From positions 1 through 64,000 of the forward strand of contig JANQPA010000109.1 in the NCBI GenBank assembly GCA_028285545.1: a stretch of 64,000 nt of DNA, read 5' to 3'. Source of the stretch: Saprospiraceae bacterium. GTDB taxonomy: Bacteria; Bacteroidota; Bacteroidia; Chitinophagales; Saprospiraceae. Within the stretch, counting starts at the first letter, position 1; each line of letters opens with the position of its first letter. The position numbers and the translations under genes were made by a program. Shown piece after piece: positions 55,884-64,000 of the stretch. The notes beneath the pieces were generated by a model. That model ran no database searches. It was not told where the DNA came from and saw only the letters and a list, made by a program, of their open reading frames with translations.

Positions 55884-56945
55884 TTACTTCTTCAATGCCT
55901 CAATCCTCGTCTTCAAAGTCTTCTTAGTCCCATCAGGAGCCGTACCCATGGCTTTCTCATAAGATTTCAAAGCATCTGCTTTTTTATTCAAAGCCTCTAA
56001 TGCTCTCCCCTTATTCATCAAAGCACGCCAATAAGTAGGATCTTTTTCCAGGGCCTTATCAAAGATAGCTACTGCTTGTTGATATTCTTTTTTACCAAGA
56101 AACCGTCGAGCATAGCGTTCAACGTAGATAGGGGTACCTACTTCAATGGCCCGTTCTATGGCTTTTTTTGCGCCAGCTTCATCCCCTTTTTGGTTTAATA
56201 AATCGGCTTTAACGTCCCAATTGGAAAAATTTTCTCGCATGGCTATAGAGCGATCAATCCATTCCAGAGCTTCGTCGGTATTGATCTCATATTCTGCACA
56301 GTAAGCAGCAGCCTGGCACCAGCTAAACCATTCCCAGTATGCATCAGAGCGCAATTGTAAGCGTATATTTTCCAGAGCAATAGCATCAATATCTACCTTG
56401 ATATTAAACCCAGCCCGCTTATCTGCCCAGGTCAGGATAACAGAAGCTTCCCCTCGGTCGCGATTGTGAAACTCATAACTCATCCATTCCCGAAACTCGG
56501 GAGCTTCTTCTACGGGAACAGTCACTCGGATGATGTCTTCAGCATCTTCATAAAAATAACTTCCCCAGGAGGTGTGATTTTGGGAAAAAATGAAGGTCCA
56601 TTGATCTTTTTGTGGTAATAGGTGCAAACCATAGGTTCCTGCTTTCAATTGTTGGCCCTCAATTTCAGCATCATGGGTAATGGTAAATACGGTATTCTCA
56701 TTTGCTCCAGCCCGCCAAACCTGTCCATAGCGGACCAATCCACCCCAAATTTCCCGATCTCTGGCTCCTGGGCTGTGATAGCTGATGCTGATGTCGGTGT
56801 AGCCAATTTTTTGTTTAATGAGAGATTCCTGGCTTTTGTCGGGCAAAACCATAGGGCGATGGATGTTAAAATATTTTTGGGCATCTAGGTTGGCGACAAA
56901 AAAGATTCCTAAAAGAAGACTAATTTGGATGATTTTGGTATTCAT
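55884..56945 (-). CDS. DUF2911 protein with C-terminal TPR repeats
   Basis: The protein has 353 residues with a signal peptide (about 1-22, ending LDA). The DUF2911 domain (about 28-190) includes YTDISISYHSPGARDREIWG, YGQVWRAGANENTVFTI and KAGTYGLHLLP, the family signature. The C-terminal third consists of TPR units (EALEWIDRSIAMRENFSNWD; YQQAVAIFDKALEKDPTYWRALMNKGRALE). The role of DUF2911 is unknown; it is frequent in Bacteroidota. It is divergent from the MmcQ/YjbR gene across a palindrome-rich region (57044-57204). Confidence 0.88.
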   Translation of the reverse strand: MNTKIIQISLLLGIFFVANLDAQKYFNIHRPMVLPDKSQESLIKQKIGYTDISISYHSPGARDREIWGGLVRYGQVWRAGANENTVFTITHDAEIEGQQLKAGTYGLHLLPQKDQWTFIFSQNHTSWGSYFYEDAEDIIRVTVPVEEAPEFREWMSYEFHNRDRGEASVILTWADKRAGFNIKVDIDAIALENIRLQLRSDAYWEWFSWCQAAAYCAEYEINTDEALEWIDRSIAMRENFSNWDVKADLLNQKGDEAGAKKAIERAIEVGTPIYVERYARRFLGKKEYQQAVAIFDKALEKDPTYWRALMNKGRALEALNKKADALKSYEKAMGTAPDGTKKTLKTRIEALKK

Positions 56946-57043
56946 TCCTGATGATTAATTGAAAAAAAAGGTGTTGATGCATTGATAACACCAAATAAAT
57001 GGCTTGAGGGGCTAATTTTTGGAAAAAAAGTAGGAAATCCAAG

Positions 57044-57204
57044 AGACATGTCATTTTTAAGACATGTCATGTCCTGATTTTGGGGATATGTCATGTTTAG
57101 ATATGTCATATCCTAAACCTCGCCTAAGCCTACTATTATTCAGCGATTTAGCTTAAATTCAAGTATCTTGGATTTGGACATGTCATGTCTAGACATGACA
57201 TGTC
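57044..57204. promoter_or_regulatory. Cluster of ACATGTCATGTC palindromic motifs in a divergent promoter region
   Basis: Repeated units GACATGTCAT (57044-57053), GACATGTCATGTC (57061-57073), ATATGTCATGTT (57086-57097) and ATATGTCATATC (57101-57112) are followed by a perfect 28-bp palindrome at 57177-57204 made of two such units head to head around TA. The six half-sites sit between the start of the DUF2911 gene and the MmcQ/YjbR start, so they look like an operator array for one regulator or a palindromic repeat. Confidence 0.6.
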
Positions 57205-57235
57205 TTACATTTTCCAACATAAACCCAATACCACC

Positions 57236-57586
57236 ATGCACATCGAAGACCTCCAAGCCATCTGCGAAGCACTCCCCGCAGCCACCCCTGACATTAAATG
57301 GGAGAACCACCTTTGTTACTGCATTGGAGAAAAAATGTTTATTAGCATAGGCCTGGATCAAAGTCCGGTAACAGCTTCCTTTAAAGTTAAGCCAGAGGAA
57401 TTTGAAGAACTTTCAGCCAGGGAAGGGCTGGCTCCAGCCCCATATTTAGCTCGCTATAAATGGGTATGGACCAGCGATATCAATTTGCTGAGCCAGGAAG
57501 AATGGACTCATTACATTCAACAATCTTATCAGCTGGTTAGAAGTAAATTGTCGAAAAAAGTTGTGCGCTCGTTGAATTTGGAATAG
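57236..57586 (+). CDS. MmcQ/YjbR-family protein
   Basis: The protein has 116 residues from the ATG at 57236 (MHIEDLQAICEALP); the frame is open to 57185, but that start lies in the palindrome cluster and adds 17 unlikely residues. The CyaY-like double-wing fold family is indicated by DIKWENHLCYCIGEKMFISI, SFKVKPEEFEEL, and the C-terminal WTHYIQQSYQLVRSKLSKK. Members are described as DNA-binding-like but their role is unclear. It is divergent from the DUF2911 gene, and the shared operator-like region suggests common control. Confidence 0.88.
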   Translation: MHIEDLQAICEALPAATPDIKWENHLCYCIGEKMFISIGLDQSPVTASFKVKPEEFEELSAREGLAPAPYLARYKWVWTSDINLLSQEEWTHYIQQSYQLVRSKLSKKVVRSLNLE

Positions 57587-57617
57587 TTTCCGTTTACAAC
57601 AAACTAAAAAATGCACT

Positions 57618-57932
57618 ATGAAAACAAACCTTCGTTTTAACACTTTTACCTTTCTGATATTATTTATTGTTCTAGCCTTGATTACTTCAGGCTGTGCTCA
57701 AAAAGAAGTTTTGGACCCTTGTCTTGAAGGACAACGATACGGCTTTCTCCATGGTCTTTGGCATGGATTCATTGCTCCAATTAGCTTCATTGGTATGCTT
57801 TTCAGAGATAACATCACCATGTTCGCGGAAAATAATACCGGGATCGGTTATGCTGCTGGATTTTTGTTAGGAAGTGGAGGATGGGGATTTTTTGGTGGAA
57901 AAACTTTTAGAAGTAATAGAAAAGGAAAATAA
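57618..57932 (+). CDS. Small predicted lipoprotein/membrane protein
   Basis: The protein has 104 residues. A hydrophobic leader (about 10-25) ends ITSGC, a good lipobox, followed by AQKEVLDPC. The mature part has a glycine-rich hydrophobic stretch (GIGYAAGFLLGSGGWGFFGG, about 74-93) and a basic C-terminus. I recognise no named family. It lies 31 bp after the MmcQ/YjbR gene on the same strand and may be co-transcribed. A tandem repeat follows (57945-58006). Confidence 0.6.
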   Translation: MKTNLRFNTFTFLILFIVLALITSGCAQKEVLDPCLEGQRYGFLHGLWHGFIAPISFIGMLFRDNITMFAENNTGIGYAAGFLLGSGGWGFFGGKTFRSNRKGK

Positions 57933-57944
57933 GAACTTTTTATA

Positions 57945-58006
57945 AGAAGAAGTAAAATAGAAGTAAATAGAAGTAAATAGAAGTAAATGGAAGTAGGGTA
58001 GAAGTA
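57945..58006. repeat. Tandem TAGAAGTAAA repeat
   Basis: Five or more 10-base units of the form TAGAAGTAAA follow each other with few changes (AGAAGTAAAA, TAGAAGTAAA, TAGAAGTAAA, TAGAAGTAAA, TGGAAGTAGG). The unit resembles the dispersed GTAGAAAGTAAAAGG-type repeat. Confidence 0.75.
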
Positions 58007-58065
58007 TTTTGTGTTTTTGGAAAAACGATTTAATTCTATCCTGCTTCAGGAGTCCGTACGGATGA

Positions 58066-58578
58066 CTATAATTCTATTTTACTTCTTTTTATTGCTTCAT
58101 TTACATCCATTAGCCATTTTACCATCCGTTTGCGATCTTCCAAATAAGGGAGTGACATTTGAAAGCGCGTCACTTCCTTTTTTCCATTAGGATAATGAAG
58201 CACTAATTTTCTGTTGCCATATTGTTTTTTGGAAAGGCTAACTTTGTCTAACTCAGTTAGAGCTATATTTTTTCGATAAACAATACCGCTTTGTATTTTT
58301 AAAATTCCGTCTTGTATAGATAAATTTCTCACTCCTTTTTTTCGTCCTATAACTTTGGGTAAAAGGATAATAAGAACTAATGATTCCAAAACTATCTGTA
58401 CAATGTCAAAAGTAGAATAGGGAGGATTTAGCAAGGTTGCTGCAAGCGTAATAGCATCAACCACTAAGACAAAATATAAAATGCTTAGATATAATTTCTT
58501 TGAGGAGCTCCTGGCTTCCTTCCAGGTGCAATCTGGTGCACCAAATTCATCAAAACTTAGAGAGTAAATACTATTCAT
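58066..58578 (-). CDS. Hypothetical two-span membrane protein with PH-like C-terminal part
   Basis: The protein has 170 residues. Two membrane segments lie at about 28-48 (LYLSILYFVLVVDAITLAAT) and 58-78 (IVQIVLESLVLIILLPKVIG). The C-terminal 85 residues look like a small beta-sandwich of alternating strands (SIQDGILKIQSGIVYRKNIA; KLVLHYPNGKKEVTRFQM), as in bacterial PH-like membrane proteins. I do not recognise the family with confidence. It is convergent with the small lipoprotein gene and divergent from the TPR regulator. Confidence 0.6.
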   Translation of the reverse strand: MNSIYSLSFDEFGAPDCTWKEARSSSKKLYLSILYFVLVVDAITLAATLLNPPYSTFDIVQIVLESLVLIILLPKVIGRKKGVRNLSIQDGILKIQSGIVYRKNIALTELDKVSLSKKQYGNRKLVLHYPNGKKEVTRFQMSLPYLEDRKRMVKWLMDVNEAIKRSKIEL

Positions 58579-58741
58579 GTGGCAAAATTACACATCAAAT
58601 TGTTAAAATGCTTTGAATTTTCGATGGCGAAAAAGAAATGCTCGACGTTTGTTTATTGTTGTCAAATAAAATCCTATCTTATTTTTTGACAAAAAAGGGA
58701 ATAAATCTTTTCAAGAAGTACTGCATTAATTACATACAGAT

Positions 58742-60652
58742 ATGCCAACCACATACCCAAAAACTTGGCTGTTTATGGTATTATTTAGCTTCCGAATTTT
58801 GCTTCCTGCTCAGGAAACTAGTCAATTGGATAGTTTGAAAAGAGTATTGGAAACATCACCTGAGGATACCAATAAAGTGAGGCTTTACTTCCAATTGTAT
58901 GAACTATTGGCTTTTAATGAGCCACAGCAAGCAGAGGCTTATATTTGGGAGGCTCTCCCTCTGGCAAAATCTCTAAATGATCAAAGGGGAATTATTCTTT
59001 GCTATGATAAATTAGGAGGATCAGCAATGATGAATTCTGATTTTAAAAAAGCAATACATTATTATAGAAAAACAGACAGCTTGCTTCAATTTATTGATTG
59101 GCCCAGGGAGCAAGCCATTATTTATGGAAATTATGCTGCTATTTTTAAGGATCTAAGTATGTATGATAGCTCGCTGGTTTGGTTAGATAAATTTAAAGTT
59201 ATAGCTGAATCCATCAAAAATTCTGGCTTTATTGCCTATGCTTTGAACTTGAAAGGGGACATTTACCATTTGCGTGGACAACATGAACTATCTACTCGCA
59301 ATTATTTGGAGGCCTTGCGTATTTATGAAGATCTGGATCAGCCTGATAGATTAGCGGATACCTATCGACTATTAGGAGCCACTCAAACTGCAGCCGGAAA
59401 CTATTCAGATGCAGAATTTAATTTGGAAAAAGCCATCAAAATATACCTGGAAGTTGATGATCAATATTATTTGTCGCAAGCCTATCGAGATTTAGGGTAT
59501 GCATTTTCTTTGCAGGAACAATATGATAAGAGTAAGGAAAATTATTTGGCAGCTCTTGAAATTTCTCAAAAATTGGAGGATTTGTTTGGGTTAGCCCAGG
59601 TCTACGGCAACCTGGGAGAACTGGCTTATTTTGAAGAACAGTATGAAGTTGCTTTACAACAACAAAGGCAGGCTTTAAAGATATACCTGGAAATTGGGGA
59701 TGGATTTAGTGAGGGGCTTTCTCGAATCGCTATCGCTAAATCCCTGATCAAACAGGAGGATTATACGAATGCAAGAAGCGAATTAGAAAGTGCTGAAGTA
59801 ATTGTACAACAAATTGGATCTCCAGTCACCTTAAAATATGTTTATAAGGGGTATTATGATTTATATCAGGCTTTAGGTAGAACAGAGGAGGCTCTCAGGG
59901 CTTTTGAATTGTATAACACCATCAAGGATAGCCTTAACTCTGTTGAAAAAACCCGGCAGTTTGAGGAACTCCAAATTATTTACAAAGTGGAGAAAAAGGA
60001 TCAGGAGATCCAAATTTTATCCAAAGATGTAGCTCTGGGGAAACTACGCAGGCAGCTTTTAACTTTTGGAATTCTTGGGGTATCTTTAATCGCCGCCTTG
60101 ATCATTTACCTGCAATATTACCGGAGACGACAAGAAAAGAAAATTCAGGAAGAACGGCATCGCCGTCAGGCTTTGGAATTAGAGAAAAATCAAATTGAAA
60201 AATCCCAATTGGAAAGAGAACTTGCCAGCCAGGTTTTGCAATTATGTCGTAAAAATGAATTATTATCTTCCCTTCAACAAGAAATTTCTTTACTGTCAAA
60301 ACAATCTACTCCTTCGGATAAACCTAATTTGAGACGCCTGGAACGAACCATCAGTAGTGACATTCAGTCTGATGATGACTGGAAACAATTCCTGGCAACA
60401 TTCGAGAAAGTGCACCCTGATTTTTTGGCCCAACTGCGTAATCAAACGCAAAAATTAAGTCCGGCGGAGCAACGCCTTTCTTGTCTTTTTAAAATGAATT
60501 TATCCAGCAAAGAAATTGCAACTCTTTTAAATATTAGTGATGAAGGAGTGAAAAAAGCCCGTTATCGACTCCGTAAAAAACTGGATTTGTCCAGTGACGT
60601 TAATCTCCAGGAATACCTCATAAATTTTCCGGATAAAGTATTAAGTAATTAG
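58742..60652 (+). CDS. TPR-transmembrane-HTH regulator
   Basis: The protein has 636 residues with a signal-like leader (about 8-22, ending PAQ). Residues 40-400 are TPR repeats (AIHYYRKTDSLLQFIDWPRE; YSDAEFNLEKAIKIYLEVDD; AQVYGNLGELAYFEEQYEVA). One membrane segment is at about 441-462 (LTFGILGVSLIAALIIYLQY), followed by a coiled coil and a LuxR/sigma-like HTH at about 575-630 (LSPAEQRLSCLFKMNLSSKE, IATLLNISDEGVKKARYRL). This is the one-component sensor layout frequent in Bacteroidota: periplasmic TPR sensing, cytoplasmic DNA binding. Its target could be the giant secreted protein encoded downstream. Confidence 0.85.
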   Translation: MPTTYPKTWLFMVLFSFRILLPAQETSQLDSLKRVLETSPEDTNKVRLYFQLYELLAFNEPQQAEAYIWEALPLAKSLNDQRGIILCYDKLGGSAMMNSDFKKAIHYYRKTDSLLQFIDWPREQAIIYGNYAAIFKDLSMYDSSLVWLDKFKVIAESIKNSGFIAYALNLKGDIYHLRGQHELSTRNYLEALRIYEDLDQPDRLADTYRLLGATQTAAGNYSDAEFNLEKAIKIYLEVDDQYYLSQAYRDLGYAFSLQEQYDKSKENYLAALEISQKLEDLFGLAQVYGNLGELAYFEEQYEVALQQQRQALKIYLEIGDGFSEGLSRIAIAKSLIKQEDYTNARSELESAEVIVQQIGSPVTLKYVYKGYYDLYQALGRTEEALRAFELYNTIKDSLNSVEKTRQFEELQIIYKVEKKDQEIQILSKDVALGKLRRQLLTFGILGVSLIAALIIYLQYYRRRQEKKIQEERHRRQALELEKNQIEKSQLERELASQVLQLCRKNELLSSLQQEISLLSKQSTPSDKPNLRRLERTISSDIQSDDDWKQFLATFEKVHPDFLAQLRNQTQKLSPAEQRLSCLFKMNLSSKEIATLLNISDEGVKKARYRLRKKLDLSSDVNLQEYLINFPDKVLSN

Positions 60653-60741
60653 TAAAATGTAAAAGGTAGAAAGTAGAAAGATTTAGTCTTTCTACCTTCC
60701 CTGACTACCGGAGGTAGTTACTTTTTACTTTTATCTCTACT
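60653..60741. repeat. GTAGAAAGTAAAAGG-type repeat with inverted half
   Basis: The left half (60655-60680, AAAATGTAAAAGGTAGAAAG) is followed by its complement (CTTTCTACCTTCC at 60688-60700 and TTACTTTTTACTTTT at 60718-60733), so it folds into a long imperfect hairpin. It may act as a terminator-like end for the TPR regulator gene. Confidence 0.6.
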
Positions 60742-60929
60742 AGGGGAAGCAAAAGACTAGATGATAAGTGTTTGTAATATAGGGTGTTACAAAAATGTCC
60801 CCCTTTTGTCCACCCTTGATTTTTGTAATTCGATTCTATACTTGGCAATTTAGAAATGAGATAAAATTTCAGTTCTTCTATTCTCTGAAATTTTAGAACG
60901 CCAAATAACTGTATAGAAAATATCGAATT

Positions 60930-63900
60930 ATGAAAACTAGAACATGCCTTTTTTCCGTATTCAGTTTATTTATATTCCTAATTAGTTTAAACACTTCTTT
61001 TGCTCAATCTTGGAGATATAATGTAACTACTGGAGGAAGTGATTATAAAGTCACAGCTACTTATGATAGTGATGGACCTTGCCAGTGTAATGATAAATAC
61101 ATTTTTACCGTATTCCGAAATAACTTTTTACCCTCTAATTATATGGGTGGTAAATCAGGGTCTAGTAATAAAGGATCTGTTACCTTCAATGTAGGACCTA
61201 ATGTTTCCAATAAATATCTATTAGGGATTAAAATCGAAGGGCGAAGTCAGGTGATTTTTAATTGTGTGGCTTCTTGTGAATCTAATGGATCTGGTACAAA
61301 AACGGTTAAGACCAGTCATATAAAACGAGCCTTGAATTTCAAGGCCACCAATGGAGATGATTTTATTCGTTTAACCTGGACTAAGGGCAGTGATATTCCA
61401 GATAAAAATCTACAGTATAAAATTGCCAGAGATAATCCCGAAAATATAATTGCTACTATTAGCGGAACAGCCAGATCATTTAATGATTTTAATGTAGCAC
61501 CTGGGAAGCGCTATTCTTACTATATTTTCACCCATACCAATAGCTGGGGTGGCCATACCTCCGGCTACCGCTTTGCTCAAGGTACTACCAGAGCCCGCGA
61601 TGCCAGAGGTACTATTGGTTTACCTAAAAAGGTAGTTTTAAGTTGGGATGATATTTCAGACATTACGGATGAAGTCACCATCAGACGGAATGGAGAGCAA
61701 ATTACTACTCTAAATATCAATACTGCATCAGATACTTCTTATACAGATAGCGATCCCAGTCTGATTCCAGGCTTTTTATATGATTATGCAGTGACTTGGA
61801 TAAAAGGTGGTGTGGAGTTTGGGATATCGGCACGAGGAGCAACACAGCCTAATGGGCGAATTAGAGGGAAAATTGCTACCAAAAACTCACAACTGCCTAT
61901 TGCCAATGTAGAGGTTTGTGCCATCCTGGAAAAGGATATTGCACAGAGTGCAGAAGGAACCACCTATTGTGATTCCACCGATGCTACTGGAAATTATGAT
62001 ATTCGACGTATTTACTATAATACGGATGCTACTTTTAAGGTGGTTCCAACTAAAGAGAATCATGCTTTTGATCCTATTTATTATGAAGATCAGTTGCTGG
62101 AGCTGGATTTTCCTAGCCTAAATCTAAATTTCAATGATACCTCTTCCTTTTTCGTAAGTGGATATGTGACCCAGGCATTTAATGGGGTAGATTGTGGAAT
62201 AGAAGGGATTGAAATATGGGAAAATGGGCTGTTCAAGGGAGTCAAAACAGATCAAAACGGTTTTTATGAAGTATTAGTAGAGGAAAGTGGGGAATATACA
62301 TTTGAACCTAGACTTAGCGGACATGAATTTGAGCCTTCAGAAACTACTATTTTAGTAGAAAAGGAAACACGAGGAGTGAACTTTAAAGATACCCGAACCA
62401 ACTTTTTAGAAGGTAACATCAAAGGGAGTTGTGATATATTTATTGGTATGGGAGCTGTTAGAGTATACAGCTTGGATGGAGAGGCTTGTATTGATACTAT
62501 GATTGTGACCAATTCACAAGGATTTTATGATTTAATTTTGCCAGCAAGAAAATATCAGGTTGAAGTCATTGACTTTTTCCCAGATCCCGGATTAACGATT
62601 GATCCAGATGTAGTTCTAAATTATTTTGATACTCGTGAGGTTGATCTAACCTTTGAGGGGCAAACTGAAGATTTTGTGTATCGCCGACCTCCTGAGATCA
62701 TCGTTGATGGTTTGCCTCAGGATAAGTGCACGGATCTAGGAGCTGCCATATTAGAACAAAATGAGACTTATTATTTAGAAATTGAAGTTAGAGAATCATT
62801 TGGAGAGGCTAGTTGCCCGGTTGAAGAAGGCTTTTTACTGATCTATGACGAAGCCAGTGATAAAGCCAATAAAGCGGATACCCTGCATTTGAAAAATGGA
62901 ATGGCCATTTATGAAATGATTCCTGGCCAGCCTAATTTAATAGCTCCCCATCAGAAAATATTGGAAATTGTGGCCCACGTAGATAAGGAAACAACCCTTT
63001 GGTCAGAATCAGTAGTGGTAACGGGTATTCGACCCAGAGAACAAACATTTACCACCGTTCTTCCAGAGATGCCGCTCTTAATTTTACATGATCCTCCCGG
63101 GGATGCCAGCTACAGTTATTTTTCCGAAGGAAATACAACAGAGGTAGGCATGCGCGTTTTTGGCCAGGCGGCAGGTAGCTTGACCATAAACAAGGAAGTA
63201 AAGTTAGGTACACGCTTTGAAACCGGCCCCGATTTTTATTCCGTAAAATTTGAGAAATGGGGAACTATTGGAGGATCTCTGAGTATGGGTGCCAGTGTAT
63301 CGGGAGATGCGGAATGGATTGTCTCTACAACCAGTACAGAAGAATTTTCTACTTCTAATAATCAAGATATTATTGGAGGAGATGGGGATGTATATGTGGG
63401 AGCTGCTATGAATTTAATTTATGCACAGGCAGATATTTTATCATATAATCCAAGTACCTGTAGCCTGGATCTGGATATTGACCTGGTGATGGGAAATGAT
63501 GGTTTTGCGACTACGTTTATGTATACAGAAGACCACATCCGGAACATTTTGATTCCGCAGCTAGCTGGCTTGAGAAATTTTTATGAAGAGAATAATTCAG
63601 ACTCTGCCGCGATTTATGATAATCAGATGGCTGTTTGGAAGCAAGTTTTAGAAAATAATGATAAGAGTAAAAAAGATGCTGCTTTAGTAGAAAACCGTTC
63701 CTTTAGTGCTGGTGCAACCTATGCTTCTTCTGTGACCAGCTCATCACAAGGGTCGGTCTCTTTGGAAATCTCAGCATTTATGGAGAAAAGTGTAGTATTA
63801 GGGGCAGGTTATGATATAGGTGGTTCGGGTGTTAAAGGTTCGGTGGAAACTAAATTACGAGTAGAGGTAGGTACTTCGATCAGTGGCTCTGTTTTGTCTT

Positions 63901-64000
63901 CAACCACAACAGGATTTGAATTGAAAGATGATGATCCGGGAGATTTCTTTAGTGTGAATATCAAAAAAGATCCTGTCTATGGAACTCCGGTATTTGATTT
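60930..64000 (+). CDS. Giant secreted protein with FN3 and carboxypeptidase-regulatory-like repeats (partial, runs off window)
   Basis: The frame opens at the ATG at 60930 and stays open through 64000 (1023 codons seen, no stop), so it is 3'-truncated by the window. A signal peptide (about 1-26, ending FAQ) is followed by cysteine-containing strands (DGPCQCNDKYIFTVF), FN3-like parts (FIRLTWTKGSDIPDKNLQYK; KVVLSWDDISD), then carboxypeptidase-regulatory-like units (IRGKIATKNSQLPIANVEVC; VSGYVTQAFNGVDCGIEGIE; LEGNIKGSCDIF). Beyond residue 750 the sequence is beta-rich, with repeated GS/T-rich strands (GGSLSMGASVSGDAEW). It is probably a surface or T9SS-exported protein. Confidence 0.8.
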   Translation, partial: MKTRTCLFSVFSLFIFLISLNTSFAQSWRYNVTTGGSDYKVTATYDSDGPCQCNDKYIFTVFRNNFLPSNYMGGKSGSSNKGSVTFNVGPNVSNKYLLGIKIEGRSQVIFNCVASCESNGSGTKTVKTSHIKRALNFKATNGDDFIRLTWTKGSDIPDKNLQYKIARDNPENIIATISGTARSFNDFNVAPGKRYSYYIFTHTNSWGGHTSGYRFAQGTTRARDARGTIGLPKKVVLSWDDISDITDEVTIRRNGEQITTLNINTASDTSYTDSDPSLIPGFLYDYAVTWIKGGVEFGISARGATQPNGRIRGKIATKNSQLPIANVEVCAILEKDIAQSAEGTTYCDSTDATGNYDIRRIYYNTDATFKVVPTKENHAFDPIYYEDQLLELDFPSLNLNFNDTSSFFVSGYVTQAFNGVDCGIEGIEIWENGLFKGVKTDQNGFYEVLVEESGEYTFEPRLSGHEFEPSETTILVEKETRGVNFKDTRTNFLEGNIKGSCDIFIGMGAVRVYSLDGEACIDTMIVTNSQGFYDLILPARKYQVEVIDFFPDPGLTIDPDVVLNYFDTREVDLTFEGQTEDFVYRRPPEIIVDGLPQDKCTDLGAAILEQNETYYLEIEVRESFGEASCPVEEGFLLIYDEASDKANKADTLHLKNGMAIYEMIPGQPNLIAPHQKILEIVAHVDKETTLWSESVVVTGIRPREQTFTTVLPEMPLLILHDPPGDASYSYFSEGNTTEVGMRVFGQAAGSLTINKEVKLGTRFETGPDFYSVKFEKWGTIGGSLSMGASVSGDAEWIVSTTSTEEFSTSNNQDIIGGDGDVYVGAAMNLIYAQADILSYNPSTCSLDLDIDLVMGNDGFATTFMYTEDHIRNILIPQLAGLRNFYEENNSDSAAIYDNQMAVWKQVLENNDKSKKDAALVENRSFSAGATYASSVTSSSQGSVSLEISAFMEKSVVLGAGYDIGGSGVKGSVETKLRVEVGTSISGSVLSSTTTGFELKDDDPGDFFSVNIKKDPVYGTPVFD

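Noticed and set aside
57868-58006. CRISPR-like array in the tandem TAGAAGTAAA tract
   Set aside because: The units are adjacent with no spacers and only 10 bases long; no cas genes are present.

Overview
The window is a Bacteroidota chromosome segment. The pointers are SusC/SusD-type outer-membrane proteins, two type IX secretion (T9SS) C-terminal domains, TAnnTTTG-type promoters, weak Shine-Dalgarno signals, low GC, and the gene order xer-hpf-tRNAs-tuf-tRNA-secE-nusG-rpl-rpoBC that I know from this phylum. The many large secreted FN3, RHS and repeat proteins suggest a Saprospiria-like (Lewinella/Haliscomenobacter-type) bacterium, but that finer placement is an inference. I saw no rRNA, CRISPR array, transposase or prophage block.

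Layout. 1-7.2 kb: a MITE-like element, a predicted beta-barrel protein, a DUF3179 lipoprotein and an orphan SusC/SusD pair ended by a strong terminator. 7.3-22.9 kb: the conserved information-processing block, with a Xer recombinase, HPF, four tRNAs, EF-Tu, tRNA-Trp, secE, nusG, rplKAJL, rpoB and rpoC, plus several intergenic hairpins. 22.9-30.8 kb: riboflavin synthase, a small membrane protein, a large T9SS-sorted adhesin-like protein, a DUF2461 protein and a reverse-strand der-rfbC-rfbD group. 31-35 kb: an exported LanC-like protein with a CCG zinc motif, a Kelch propeller and an amidohydrolase.

35-53 kb is the unusual accessory region. Five surface proteins share one C-terminal coiled-coil module (core HLPDIP). 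Three of them, plus a truncated fourth, are built from a module of about 163 residues that resembles phage tail-fibre receptor-binding repeats. They lie in one same-strand run with an M43-family pseudo-protease that has lost its HExxH motif, a 2202-residue RHS protein ending in a JAB/JAMM-like putative toxin domain, and a small predicted lipoprotein in the immunity-gene position. Short gaps (5-59 bp) suggest co-expression. I consider this run the best candidate for an undescribed surface recognition or antagonism system.

53-64 kb: an XRE regulator, a TetR regulator and an aldo/keto reductase that share a candidate operator, a cloverleaf-like intergenic structure, a DUF2911/TPR protein, a cluster of palindromic ACATGTC repeats before an MmcQ/YjbR gene, small membrane proteins, a TPR-transmembrane-HTH regulator, and the first 1023 codons of a giant secreted protein that runs off the window. 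Intergenic regions are rich in short dispersed repeats (GTAGAAAGTAAAAGG-type, GGGTACTGGGTATT-type, CACGGATTACA-type).
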